Notes: a model not told the origin generated them from the letters alone. DNA of 64,000 nt from an uncultured Collinsella sp. (GCA_902470695.1 CABRHH010000001.1:122115-186114); one strand, 5' to 3'. Shown: positions 17,401 to 25,151, counted from the first letter of the stretch. Translations and numbers: made by a program.

Positions 17401-20400
17401 AGCGTGGGCGTCACCTGGATGGTGCCCTTCTGGTCGTCCACCACGGAGAACTGCAGGCGCAGCTGCTTGCGGTCGTAGGTCACACCGGGCAACTTCTCGT
17501 CATCGGACGGGATGCGCTCCGAAATCACCCAGGTGTATACCTTGGGGTTCTGGGCGGTGCCGGCATCGTCCTGCGTGAGGGTGAGCGAGCCAGCCGACAT
17601 CTTCACCAGCTCGCCGTCGGCGGCGGCACCCGGACGGAACACGAGCTTGGAGCCCTCCATCACGCCGTCACCGCCCGTAAGCGCGGTCTTGAGCAGGCTG
17701 GCCGAGGCCTCGTCGGAGCCCTCCGCCACGATCTCGAAACCGTCCTCCGCGGTCATGGCGCGGCCGATCAAGCGCTTGGTCACCTGGATGAGGTTCGTAT
17801 GGAAGCTGGAGCGGTATTCGTTTTCGAACAGCACGCCGTTCACGCCGTGGTCGGCCGGCACGAACTCCTCATGGCCCGCGCCACCCAGGCCGCTTTGGCC
17901 CGTGGCCGGCCAGTCGCCCCGGTAATAGGTGACCGTGGCGGTCATGATGCCGTCGTCGGCGCCGGCGTACTCCAGGTGCACCCACATGATGTAGTGCTGG
18001 CTCGTGTAGGTCACGCCGTCCTTGGCAAATCCTCCCGCCGCACGCTCGTGCTCCGAGGCAGCCGCCCATGTCACGCCGTCAGCGTTTACCGCGTCATCGG
18101 GCACGATCTCGGACAGCTCGTAGTAATAGTCCACCGACTCGCCGTAGTCGGCATCGGTGAAGGTGATCTGGCCGAAGCTCACCTGAGAGCCGGCGTTAAT
18201 CGTCGTCACGTAGAGACGGCCCGTCTCGGGGTCGGTCTGCGCGCCGGCCGGCATGGGGAAATGCGCCGCCTGCTCGTCATCGAGCGGCACGGCGTCCATG
18301 CGGAAGCCGAACTCGCCGGTTACGATATCGCGGCCGGTCAGGCGCTTGGTGGCAAGAGCCGATACCGTGGCGCTCTGGCGCTGGGCCGTGTTCGTGAACG
18401 GCAGCACGAAGGAACCATCGTCCTGTGGCTTGATGACCTCGCTCACCTCGGCGCCCTCATCGGTGTAGATGCGCGTCACGGCCACCGAGGCCTCGAGCCG
18501 GCGCTTGGCGGTGTTCTCGGTCACCGTCACGCACACCGTGTAGGACGCATCCGAGTAGGCCACGCCCGGCACGCGGTCCTCGCCCGTGGGCGTGCGCTCG
18601 AACACCTCGTACTTGTATTCACCCGGCGTATCGAAGCGTACGGACTGGAAGAACTTGGAGAACGCCGGATCGGCGCCCTTGTCGTCCCGGGTCACCGTGA
18701 GCGTGGACTCCAGATGGCCCGAGCCGCTCTCCTGCGCGTCGTCGGGCATGGGCTCGGTGTCGGTGGAGCCCTGCAGCACGAAGGTGAAGCCCTCGCCGTC
18801 GTTCAGCAGGTCCCACGGATCGCCGAGGCTGGCATCGGCGGTGAAGATCTTCTGCACGCCCAGCGTATCGACGGGAATCTGCGCCGGCGCCGGCAAGTAG
18901 CGGTTCATGAACACGCGGTGTACCGGCGTCTCGCCGGGCGCGGCGATCTGGCCCGTGGCGTCGCAGGCCTCGCCCGCCTCATTGGAGGGCTGCGCCTGCG
19001 TGAAGCCCTCGGGCATCGTATCGGTGGGCTCGCTCACCTGGTAGTTCGTACCCTCAGGCAGGCCGTAGACCTTCAGCGTCTCGCCGTTTTTGAGGGTATG
19101 GGTGTCGCCGCTCGCCAGCTTGAAATCATGACCCTGCTGCACCTCGACGCCGTCGACGGTCTTGAACACGCGCGCGGTGAAGGAGCCGGGCAGCGTCTTG
19201 CCCGCGGCATCCGTGAAGGTGTAGCGCATGGTGAAATCGATGTCATCGAGCCCGTCGGGCGCGGTGTAGCCATCCGGGATACTGACCTTCTTCTCCACCT
19301 CGAGCGAGGAGGTGCGCTGGTTCTCCACGCGCACCGCGGTGTAGCCGGAATATAGGTTGTTGAGCAACTGGTCACCCAGGTCATACCAGGTGCCGATGCC
19401 GTGATTGTGCTGCATGCCCTCGGTAAGCGAGTCCTGGCGAATCCGCGCGCCCACAATGCCGGTGTCGGCCGTGAAGGTCGTGGCGTCGCTTTGCTGCTTG
19501 TCGCGATCGGGCAGGTAGGTCATCGACTCGCTGCCGTCGGTGGCCGCGGCATCGTTGTAGCGCAGGTGCACCTGGTTGTCGACGTCGGTGCCCGCGACCT
19601 CGGTCCAGCCGTCGATCTGGTAGACGTTTTGCTGGTCGGCCACCGCGCTCACGCTCGCCAGGGCGCGTTGGGCCTGGATGTCATGCAGGGTCACCTCGAT
19701 ATGGTCGTTGCGACCGAAGTCATCCATTGAATCGACGAGCGTGCCCACGCCTGCCTCGACCGTAACGCCGTCATCGACCTCGCCGGCATCGGCATAGACG
19801 CCCGTGCCGTCCACGATCACCCGGGTCACCTGCTCGTTGCGCACATAGCCCGCCGGCGCCGAACGCTCCACCAGGTAATAGGTGCCCTCGGGCAGCGCCT
19901 TGAACGCCGCCGCGCCATCCATCCAGGCGGGTGACTCGTGCGTCATATCGGCAGTGGTCTGCGTGCGGTAGGGCACCGCGCCCGGGTTGGGCGCGCTCGC
20001 GTCGCTATTCATGTCCGCCGCGCGGTACAGATCGAAGACGGCACCGCGCACCGGCGTCCCCTCGTCGTCCACCTTCTGCACCACGAGCTTGTTCTCCACG
20101 TTGGTCACATGCATCTTGGCGTAGCTCGTACGGGTGAAGTTGCCCGCCTTGCCGTCGGATTCAAGCAGGTAGGTATTGGAGTCGGTGATGGGGTTGCCGC
20201 CCGCGCGCAGCTGCGCCTCCAGCTCGTCGCGCGGCATGTCCACCAGATAGTAGGCGATGCGGTAGTTCGTGTTGTCCTGGCTTTCGCTCGCCATGAACGG
20301 GTACTCCGTCACACGGCCGGGCAGGATGCCCAAGTCCACGCTCCAGGTGTCGTTCTCGAACGTGAACGGCTTGGCGTCACCGTTGCGATACAACTCGTTG

Positions 20401-21920
20401 AAATGGGTGGCCGAGGTAACGCCGCTCGTATCCACCGACCAGTCACCTGCGCTGCCCAGGATGGGGTACCAAGTGGCACCCGGCGAGGAGGTGGCCGGGT
20501 CGCGCTTGTAGAGCACGGCGAACATGGTCTTGGAGTCGTCGACCTTTATCCACTGCTGGGTCTGCCCGAAGAGGTCCGAGGTCGCCACCTCGCCGTTGTG
20601 GTTGTTCACGTTGAAGGAGGTCACCTGGGCCGGCGCCATGTAGGTGCCGGTTTGCCACAGGTTGTCGGAGATGAGGAAGCCGTCGCCGTCGCGGCCGTTG
20701 CTCGGCACGTAGCGCAACCAGGCGTCGGCCGACTTGTGGTAGCCTTCCGGCGTGGAGACCTCTTTCAAGATGAAGTACTGGGCGTTCTCGCCGTAGAGCT
20801 CGGCGAAGTTGAGCGGACGAGTCCCATCCGGCGTCTTGAAGACGAGCTTGCCGTTGTCGTCGGTGGTGCCGGTGGAGATGGGCTTGCTGTACTTGCTGCT
20901 CACGGTGTAGGTGCCGTCCGCGGCCTTGTCGGCCAGGTAGAGCTCGAAGCCCACGCCGGGAATCGGCTCGCCGCGCTGGTTGTCCTTCTCCACACTGCTT
21001 TCGGTCGCCTGCAGCAGGTTGAAGGTGAGCTTCATGTTGGAGTCGGTGTTGCCCCGCTCGAGGTAGTAGAACTTGAGCGTGTGGTAGGAATCGTCACGCA
21101 GGGTGTTCGTACCCTCCTTAAGGTACTCCGCCGCGGCGTCGGCGCCGAGCGCTGCTTCGAACTGGGCGCGGATGGTCGTGGTTGTGCTGCCCCAGGAGGT
21201 TGCGGGGTTCGGGCGCGAATCGGCCAGGGTGATCTCGCCGGTCTGGAAGTTGATCGACATCGAGGCGGCGCCGTGGATGCCGCCCAGATCGCCCACAAGC
21301 ACGCCGTCGATGAACAGCCACACGTCGTCATCGCCCGCGAAGTCGAAGGTCATGGGCGTGCCGCCGATCTTGCCGCCGGCCGGCTGCTTGAAGTCGGCCG
21401 TGAGCTCCGCGCCGAAGTAGTGGTTGAGCTTGCCGTTGGTCGACTTGATGTTCTTCGGTTTGATGGTGCCGTCGGCGTTGAGATCGAAGACCTCTGCGCC
21501 GGTGTTGAAGGGGAAGAACTGACCGGCCACAGTGCCGGCGTCGTTGTTCACCGCATAGGTGTTGTACAGCAGGAAGTTGCCCGTGTCCTCGTTGTAGGAG
21601 GCAAAGTTCTTGGAGCTGTCGTAGGTGTAGTAGCCGTCCTTGAACTGAACCAGGCCGCGCACGTCGCGGTAGGCGGCCTTGCCCTCGATCTGGGAAGAGT
21701 CGAACAGGTAGGCCAGCGACTGTCCCGTGGTGGTGGCGCCGGAGGCATAGCGGTTGCCGGCGGCAAGCACCGGGTATCCGTCTGGCCCAAGGGTGTTTTG
21801 CACCATGTTGAAATATGGGGCGCCGGTCTTGCCGGTCCAGGCATTGATGGACTTGCTGTCGGGGCCCTCATGCTCGCCGGCATTGCTGAAGCGCAGCTCA
21901 TGGCCGGCGTTGATGCCCAT
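11442..21920 (-). CDS. Giant LPXTG surface adhesin (fibro-slime, SpaA and ~16 isopeptide-type domains), body out of frame with its signal peptide
   Basis: The 3492-residue open frame lacks a signal peptide at its first ATG; the true protein begins in another frame upstream (21971-22711), joined at a G8 run at 22077-22084. The coding sense continues upstream of the ATG as SSETEGGPSVDDDKNLITN and on. In order: a fibro-slime domain with GDDDVWLFIDGVLVGDLGG (about 196-214), two SpaA/prealbumin-like domains (about 310-400 and 610-700), then about 16 Spy0128/FctA-type domains, each opening K-x-L-x-GR-x-L-x-x-G-E-F-x-F and closing F-x-N-x-Y, which are the Lys, Glu and Asn positions of intramolecular isopeptide bonds. 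The C-terminus has LPGTG (3459-3463), a hydrophobic helix and RRRKR, a sortase signal. Likely a rigid wall-anchored fibre or adhesin; the ligand is unknown. Confidence 0.9.
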   Translation of the reverse strand: MGINAGHELRFSNAGEHEGPDSKSINAWTGKTGAPYFNMVQNTLGPDGYPVLAAGNRYASGATTTGQSLAYLFDSSQIEGKAAYRDVRGLVQFKDGYYTYDSSKNFASYNEDTGNFLLYNTYAVNNDAGTVAGQFFPFNTGAEVFDLNADGTIKPKNIKSTNGKLNHYFGAELTADFKQPAGGKIGGTPMTFDFAGDDDVWLFIDGVLVGDLGGIHGAASMSINFQTGEITLADSRPNPATSWGSTTTTIRAQFEAALGADAAAEYLKEGTNTLRDDSYHTLKFYYLERGNTDSNMKLTFNLLQATESSVEKDNQRGEPIPGVGFELYLADKAADGTYTVSSKYSKPISTGTTDDNGKLVFKTPDGTRPLNFAELYGENAQYFILKEVSTPEGYHKSADAWLRYVPSNGRDGDGFLISDNLWQTGTYMAPAQVTSFNVNNHNGEVATSDLFGQTQQWIKVDDSKTMFAVLYKRDPATSSPGATWYPILGSAGDWSVDTSGVTSATHFNELYRNGDAKPFTFENDTWSVDLGILPGRVTEYPFMASESQDNTNYRIAYYLVDMPRDELEAQLRAGGNPITDSNTYLLESDGKAGNFTRTSYAKMHVTNVENKLVVQKVDDEGTPVRGAVFDLYRAADMNSDASAPNPGAVPYRTQTTADMTHESPAWMDGAAAFKALPEGTYYLVERSAPAGYVRNEQVTRVIVDGTGVYADAGEVDDGVTVEAGVGTLVDSMDDFGRNDHIEVTLHDIQAQRALASVSAVADQQNVYQIDGWTEVAGTDVDNQVHLRYNDAAATDGSESMTYLPDRDKQQSDATTFTADTGIVGARIRQDSLTEGMQHNHGIGTWYDLGDQLLNNLYSGYTAVRVENQRTSSLEVEKKVSIPDGYTAPDGLDDIDFTMRYTFTDAAGKTLPGSFTARVFKTVDGVEVQQGHDFKLASGDTHTLKNGETLKVYGLPEGTNYQVSEPTDTMPEGFTQAQPSNEAGEACDATGQIAAPGETPVHRVFMNRYLPAPAQIPVDTLGVQKIFTADASLGDPWDLLNDGEGFTFVLQGSTDTEPMPDDAQESGSGHLESTLTVTRDDKGADPAFSKFFQSVRFDTPGEYKYEVFERTPTGEDRVPGVAYSDASYTVCVTVTENTAKRRLEASVAVTRIYTDEGAEVSEVIKPQDDGSFVLPFTNTAQRQSATVSALATKRLTGRDIVTGEFGFRMDAVPLDDEQAAHFPMPAGAQTDPETGRLYVTTINAGSQVSFGQITFTDADYGESVDYYYELSEIVPDDAVNADGVTWAAASEHERAAGGFAKDGVTYTSQHYIMWVHLEYAGADDGIMTATVTYYRGDWPATGQSGLGGAGHEEFVPADHGVNGVLFENEYRSSFHTNLIQVTKRLIGRAMTAEDGFEIVAEGSDEASASLLKTALTGGDGVMEGSKLVFRPGAAADGELVKMSAGSLTLTQDDAGTAQNPKVYTWVISERIPSDDEKLPGVTYDRKQLRLQFSVVDDQKGTIQVTPTLTRMYDTDGTPDGSRVNLDIIFDRDTKRYSLDFTNVFEAKETYTGVDVLKTMTGREMRDGEFQFRAVGVDYQSELKLFELYQKSPEEYAAEQEFGAPAADDGATVRMEKLRGLTFTQDDVRDGDNWYSYYYVESLPSHDDDAATAGIQQHGVTFDETAYRVDISPRLDEQTGALYTITEVYQGLRDQWFPDTPVATFDSRDGTVPELAFENSYKAAPVTVRGAMLTKKLEGRDWQADDTFNFRYTQESYQADGVTMKPGDAGYVGVDIPDSVVDASSEGTGTEGVRRFGFADVVYSEPGVYTYTVRENKPTDGGLPGVAYSDEVARVTVTVVDLGRGRLLAFPQASDIEDGRDAHFTNVYTPQEAAVSTDGLFSKTLAGRAWHENETFTFDMRALDPADAPLPAGAVDGVASVKVGADNAGAFGFGSIAFGAKDMAGATSRTFRYAVSERVPDDAVNADGVRWKDADASQRAAGGFAKDGMTYDAHEAIFAVTVTDDGAGALQASAPTFEGEGTPQAFENAYAASGSIEVAGTKRFTGADLKAGQFTFNLSAVPVTPDAVDAAEGASEVLLPLGTATNKADGSFAFDAVPVTLAQLHEWAQQGYAVHVDGGASTVHKMRLRVAEDTSSLPGGVSAEKNYFNVVVTITDNGDGTLSTDCLYPDSGAEIVNEYSAGGPVTVQPAGVKQLVRADGMNPPDITGAFTFKLAAVTDGAPMPAGDGATAANDAEGRVQFGAISFGEDLLAGVKPGPDGSRERTFTYRVTESGQVPGVENDAAAATGKEFSYTLTDDGAGHLSVTADPADGPQFKFVNTYRASAVTAQVRATKALTGRNLQAGEFSFVLAAQDGSGAVLTADNAADGSVVFDGLTFTTPGIYRYSLRELPGDAGGVAYDDAVYTVHILVTDEGTGALAARVVYLDEAGEPVDGAPVFENAYTATPVSVELGARKELSGRGLRAGEFAFKLTEQGGDGVELTAENDAAGQVAFDAIEYRAAGEHVYTLAEVAGDEGGVTYDAAVYTVHVAVSDDGAGALHANVRVTDAAGNEVADATPTFENAYAAAPVSVELGARKELSGRDLRAGEFTFALTEQGADASVLTAVNDAQGRVAFDELVFSEPGEHIYTMAEVAPDAGAEAGVTYDATVYTVRVAVTDDGAGTLHADTTVLNGTEPVDGTPTFSNTYTAELDYDAAQALGISKVLDGRAMAAGQFGFTMQAADAAAAKVLGIDEDSLTREVTVPAAADGTAARVSLLPAEGVTLMRDDAGKTYRYTVHETRGGGAGYTNDETVYTVEITVVDNGDGTLTATTRATGTNGFAVQSVCTTGDASQVQAVELPFENAYAAAGSLAVTARKELTGRDLRAGEFTFALDLLSMSTSEQDARRLGETVNAADGSISFEPIALDIAELKQLVADGYATTSTGGDGAAWQLRLRVSEDASELPAGVSAQVPSVELAATVRDAGDGTLAVELAEPAGGAVLKNVYSAGDPVAVTPVGAKVLAHAEGLAPASIAGKFTFTLEAVTDGAPMPEGAGAQAVNDEAGNVVFGSISFGQELLAGVTPGPDGSREKAFTYRVRESGQVPGVENDAAASAGKEFTYILRDDGAGRLSVAADPADGPAFTFTNTYTASPVSVGVTARKELSGRPLRDGEFAFTLVEQGGSGVELTADSDAAGTVAFDQLTFTEPGEHVCTLAEVVPGAGDAADGVAYDAAVYTVRVTVADDGAGKLVASVRVTDAAGNEVAGATPTFSNAYEPQGAAAVVAGTKVLTGRDLADGEFTFELVDADGQVLQTVQNAADGQVVFAPLTYGSDDLADASWVSQDGSVSRSRTFAYAVREQVPADAVNADGVTWAQASEAERAAGSFAKDNVTYDGVARPVTVTVSDDGSGGLRASVAWGGLAVFTNAYERPSVPWVPIEPSEPVDPDGPDEPTVPGDPATPQEPTAPGDTEEPDVPAGSGDLPGTGDEALGVVALAAVGGAAAVGVGTWLRRRKR

Positions 21921-21970
21921 GTCCTCCCAGCCGGAGGGGTCGGGGCGAACGTCAGTGTAGTCCTGGTCGA

Positions 21971-22711
21971 TCAGCCAGTAGTCGAAAAGGTTGAGCGTGG
22001 CGTTGCTGGGGCTTTTCGTGTTGGTGATGAGGTTTTTGTCATCATCGACCGACGGGCCGCCCTCAGTTTCGGAAGACCCCCCCCAGCACCAAAAATCGAG
22101 CTCAAGGCCTGACCGAGATCCTCAAGCGGACCGGCCTGCGCGACCGCCGGGGCAGCCAGGCATGCTGTCAGGGCAAGTGCGGCCGCTGCTGTGACGATGC
22201 CGCGGCGGGGACGGCGGGTGTAGGCGGGCGCGGGGACGTTGGCAAGCGCAGGGGCGTCGGCTGTCGGGCGGGCGTGGGCGGACGCAGGGGCGCCGGCAGC
22301 CGGGGAGTGGGCGGACGTAGCCGTGCGGTCACCGGCTGCCGGGCGGGCGGACGTAGCCGTGCGGTCACCGGACGACGGGCGGGTGCCGGCGACCGGGCCG
22401 ATACGGTATTCGGACGAGGATGCAAGGGGCTCAGAGCCCGCTATGCCGGCCGGTACTCGATCGGCCCAACACGCGGCAACCGAGCTTTGATCCCGACCGG
22501 CCGAATGCGCAGCGGCAACCGAGCTTTGGTTGCAATCGGCCAAATGCGCAGCGGCAACCGAGTTTCGGTCCCGCCCGGCAAGGCGCATGCAGGTAACCGT
22601 ATGGGCGCGCCGGCTCGATTCAGCTGGATGCCGAAGCCGATTGAAAGCTGCAGTAATCTTGGATGTGAAGTGCGCAGCCTGGTCACGGCTGCCGGTGAGA
22701 GCACGTCCCAC
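21971..22711 (-). CDS. N-terminal signal segment of the giant adhesin, frameshifted at a poly-G tract
   Basis: From the GTG at 22711 (AAAGGAG five bases upstream) the frame encodes a long Ala/Arg-rich region with short repeats, then RRGIVTAAAALALTACLAAPAVAQAG, split here as a basic RR pair, a hydrophobic core and an AVAQA cleavage site, then GPLEDLGQALSSIFGAGGG. After the G8 run it reads nonsense and stops at 21971. Adding one G (or removing two) would continue into SSETEGGPSVDDD and the adhesin body. The ~150-residue stretch before the signal core is unusual; a later, unrecognised start cannot be excluded. Either the gene is switched off in this clone or the homopolymer was miscounted in assembly. 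Confidence 0.75.
   Translation of the reverse strand: MGRALTGSRDQAAHFTSKITAAFNRLRHPAESSRRAHTVTCMRLAGRDRNSVAAAHLADCNQSSVAAAHSAGRDQSSVAACWADRVPAGIAGSEPLASSSEYRIGPVAGTRPSSGDRTATSARPAAGDRTATSAHSPAAGAPASAHARPTADAPALANVPAPAYTRRPRRGIVTAAAALALTACLAAPAVAQAGPLEDLGQALSSIFGAGGGLPKLRAARRSMMTKTSSPTRKAPATPRSTFSTTG
22077..22084 (-). other. G8 homopolymer at the frame junction of the adhesin gene (candidate phase-variation tract)
   Basis: Eight consecutive C on the plus strand (G on the coding strand) lie directly after the codons for ...SIFGA and before TCTTCCGAA (S-S-E). With eight G the signal frame runs out of phase with the adhesin body; nine or six G would join them. Tracts like this in surface-protein genes are classic slipped-strand switches. 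Confidence 0.75.
22240..22600. repeat. Codon-phased tandem repeats (36 and 39 bp) in the adhesin leader
   Basis: About 22315-22385 holds two copies of a 36-bp unit containing GGACGTAGCCGTGCGGTCAC. About 22460-22580 holds three copies of a 39-bp unit containing GCGGCAACCGAG and CGGCCNAATGCGCA. Both periods are multiples of three, so the leader frame reads AAAHxAxxxQSSV-like and TSARPAAGDRTA-like peptide repeats. Confidence 0.6.
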
Positions 22712-22810
22712 GCGATCTCCTTTCCCCACGATATGTTGCTGTAACCCTCACTAAGGGCATTCGTTAATCAGCTGAACCCTACCATCATTTTCGGTATATT
22801 TCAGCATTTT

Positions 22811-22839
22811 TTAGTAAATTGCCATACATTGCATGACAA
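22811..22839 (-). promoter_or_regulatory. Candidate promoter of the adhesin gene
   Basis: On the minus strand TTGTCA (22834-22839) and TACTAA (22811-22816) are separated by exactly 17 bp within the only AT-rich stretch nearby (22740-22930). The -35 box matches the consensus at five of six positions; the -10 box is weak. The GTG start lies about 100 bp downstream. Confidence 0.4.
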
Positions 22840-23040
22840 AAGTCACACGAGGTCAGAGCTGGTTTTTTAACACTTCATCGAGATTTGTCGCACTACGATT
22901 CATGCGGTTGCAATTGATAGCGTTCATAGACGTTTCATAGAACCTGCGACCGCACGCAGGCGGGCGGTGAGACTCTGGGCCGGGCGAGCGTTGAGACCTT
23001 GGCGTAAGTCAAGCGCTGGGGCCCTGGCAAACGGCGGCGC

Positions 23041-23168
23041 TTGGCCCCAGCGTGCAGCAAGCGAGACCCCGCTTGGCCCCAGCGTGCAGCAAGCGAGACC
23101 CCGCTTGGCCCCAGCGCGCAGCAAGCGAGACCCCGCTTGGCCCCAGCGTGCAGCAAGCGAGACCCCGC
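23041..23168. repeat. Four perfect-phase 32-bp tandem repeats
   Basis: Four copies of a 32-bp unit containing TTGGCCCCAGCGTGCAGCAA and GCGAGACCCCGC start at 23041, 23073, 23105 and 23137; the third has one substitution (AGCGCGCA). A degenerate half copy precedes them near 23015. No start, stop or codon signal suggests a gene. Confidence 0.85.
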
Positions 23169-23177
23169 ACAGAACGA

Positions 23178-23620
23178 TTCTTGGGTTCGGGCTCCCACTA
23201 TCGGGGGATTCCGGGTTCGGATTTCAACCATCGGCTAGCTTACGGGTTCGGCTTCTAACCATCCGAAAAGCGCGGGTTCGGCTTTCGTCCATCCAGAAAT
23301 CTTGGGTTCGGCTTTCGTCCATTCGGAAAACGCTGGTTCGGTTTTCGTCCATCCAGAAATCTTAGGTTCGGCTTTCGTCCATCCAGGGCCGTTTTTGGCC
23401 TCCGGATGGACGATCGCCGCACCCGGAATGCGCCGACGGCCTGGAACCGAACCCGAGATCGCGGCGTAGGCCCCCAACGGCTGACATCCGAACCCGAGAT
23501 CGCGGCGTAGGCCCCCAACGGCTGACATCCGAACCCGGGATCGCGGCGAGAGCTCCGGATGTCCGAGCCACGAACCCGGAAGCGCGGCACGGACTCCCAA
23601 TGGCCGCAACCCGAACCCGG
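23178..23620. repeat. Intergenic repeat cluster C (GGGTTCG mirror family), the clearest example
   Basis: Seven forward units of 30-31 bp (GGGTTCGGCTTTCGTCCATC plus about 10 variable bases) run from about 23184 to 23390. The centre is CGTCCATCCAGGGCCGTTTTT followed by GGCCTCCGGATGGACG, here split at its T5 run. Inverted units then follow, including exact 41-bp copies starting at 23449 and 23490 with CGAACCCGAGATCGCGGCG, and weaker ones to about 23620. The rest of the gap, 23620-24056, is GC-rich with degenerate CCGCAGCACGCGC-like repeats and no gene. Confidence 0.85.
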
Positions 23621-24056
23621 AATCGCAGCACATCGAAACACAAACGCCCCCGCACGCCATGCGTCCCAAAACGACCCATAGCATACGGGGGCGACCCATT
23701 CGCAGTAGCCCGAAATCCAAACAGCAGCCGAACGCACGGCCAGCTGCACAACATCCAAACAATGGCCGACTACGCAGCCCGCTGCCCGCAGCGCCCGGCG
23801 TCCGCGGTACCGCAAACGGCCGTCTACGGCACGCGCACCCCGCCGCTCGCAGGCCCATCGCCCGCAGCGCACGCAACCCGCCGCTCTCAGGCCCTGCGCC
23901 CGCAGCCCGCCGTCTGCAGCACGCGCAACCAATCGCCCGCAGGCTCGCCGCGCGCGGCGGCGCAGCCCACTGCCCACCGCGCGCAGCGCCGACCACCTGC
24001 GACGCCCGCAGCACCCGCCGCCCGCAGGCCCTGCGCGGAACGCAGCCGCGTATCGT

Positions 24057-25007
24057 CTAGAGCATCGGCGCCAGCAGCAGGAAGTAGGCCAGCACCACCA
24101 CGCCGAGCACGATGCGGTACACGCCGAACGCCTTGAAATCGTGCCGACGCACGAAGCCCATCAGCCACTTGATGGCCACCAGCGACACCACAAAGGCAAC
24201 CGCGCATCCCACCGCCATGATCGCAATCTCGTTGGTGCCGAACGTGCCTCCGTCGAGCACCACGTACTTCACCAGCTTGAGCGCGCTGGCGCCAAACATC
24301 ACGGGAATGGCTAGGAAGAACGTGAACTTGGAGGCAACCGAGCGCGTGCAGCCCAACAGCAGGCCACCGATGATCGTTGACCCGGAGCGCGAGGTGCCCG
24401 GAATCAGCGAGAGCACCTGGAACAAGCCAATCCCCAGCGCCGTCTTCCACGAGAGGTCCTCCAGCGTGGTGATGGCGCCGAAGTCACCGTCCTCCGCAGG
24501 CTCGACCGCCGCGGCGGGCTGCGCGAAATGCGCGCCGGCTGGCCGGCTGCCGGGCACCACGCCCTCGGACGCCACGCGCGCCGCCAGGCTGCGGGCGCGC
24601 CAGCTTTCGATCACGATGAACGCCACGCCGTAGACGATCAGCGCTGCCGCCACCACAGTCGCGTTGTAGAAATGCTCTTCCATGAAGTTATCCAGCGGGA
24701 TACCGATCACCGCCGCGGGGATGCAGCCCAGAATGATCTTGCCCCACAGCCGCAGCGTGCCGTCGCGCTCCTCGCGCGTCTTGCCAAACCCGAACGGCAG
24801 CAGGTCGCGCAGGAACAGCACGCACACGGCCAAAATGGCACCCAGCTGGATCACCACGAGGAACATGTTCCAGAACTCTTCGGACACGTTCAGCTTGACG
24901 AACTCGTCCACCAGGATCATGTGGCCGGTCGAGGAGATGGGCAGCCATTCCGTAATGCCCTCGACCAGGCCCAAAAAGGCGGACTTGAGCAGCTCGATGA
25001 TGTCCAC
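24057..25007 (-). CDS. uppP: Undecaprenyl-diphosphatase (bacitracin resistance protein BacA type)
   Basis: A 316-residue integral membrane enzyme that dephosphorylates undecaprenyl pyrophosphate so the lipid carrier can be reused in peptidoglycan and wall-polymer synthesis. Both signatures are present: LVEGITEWLPISSTGHM near residues 15-31 with its conserved Glu pair, and PGTSRSGST near the middle. Several hydrophobic segments follow. It is longer than the usual ~270 residues because of a hydrophilic insert at about 148-187, rich in Ala, Pro and charged residues, between membrane segments. AAGGAGG lies upstream of the ATG. It is divergent from the stress protein gene. Confidence 0.95.
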   Translation of the reverse strand: MDIIELLKSAFLGLVEGITEWLPISSTGHMILVDEFVKLNVSEEFWNMFLVVIQLGAILAVCVLFLRDLLPFGFGKTREERDGTLRLWGKIILGCIPAAVIGIPLDNFMEEHFYNATVVAAALIVYGVAFIVIESWRARSLAARVASEGVVPGSRPAGAHFAQPAAAVEPAEDGDFGAITTLEDLSWKTALGIGLFQVLSLIPGTSRSGSTIIGGLLLGCTRSVASKFTFFLAIPVMFGASALKLVKYVVLDGGTFGTNEIAIMAVGCAVAFVVSLVAIKWLMGFVRRHDFKAFGVYRIVLGVVVLAYFLLLAPML

Positions 25008-25129
25008 AGTGCCTCCTTGCGTGTTTGCGGCCCCGTGCGCGCCGCCCCTCTGGATGCGTAGCGCGCACGAGCGCGGTTTTGCAAGCCCCTATTATCCCCC
25101 GCCTCAACCGGTTACCCCGAAAATGCACT

Positions 25130-25151
25130 CCGTTCGCGGATTTGCGAACGG
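25130..25151. promoter_or_regulatory. Inverted repeat in the divergent uppP/uspA region
   Basis: CCGTTCGC and GCGAACGG form an 8-bp dyad with a 6-nt spacer, about 120 bp from both divergent start codons. It could be an operator or a leader hairpin. A TATAAC at 25181-25186 may be a -10 box for the plus-strand gene, but no good -35 box is at the right distance. Confidence 0.35.

Noticed and set aside
22967..23365. Small proteins made of ASETPLGPS-like repeats
   Set aside because: They are translations of the 32-bp tandem array and the GGGTTCG cluster and are open in several frames only because stop codons are absent from the repeat.
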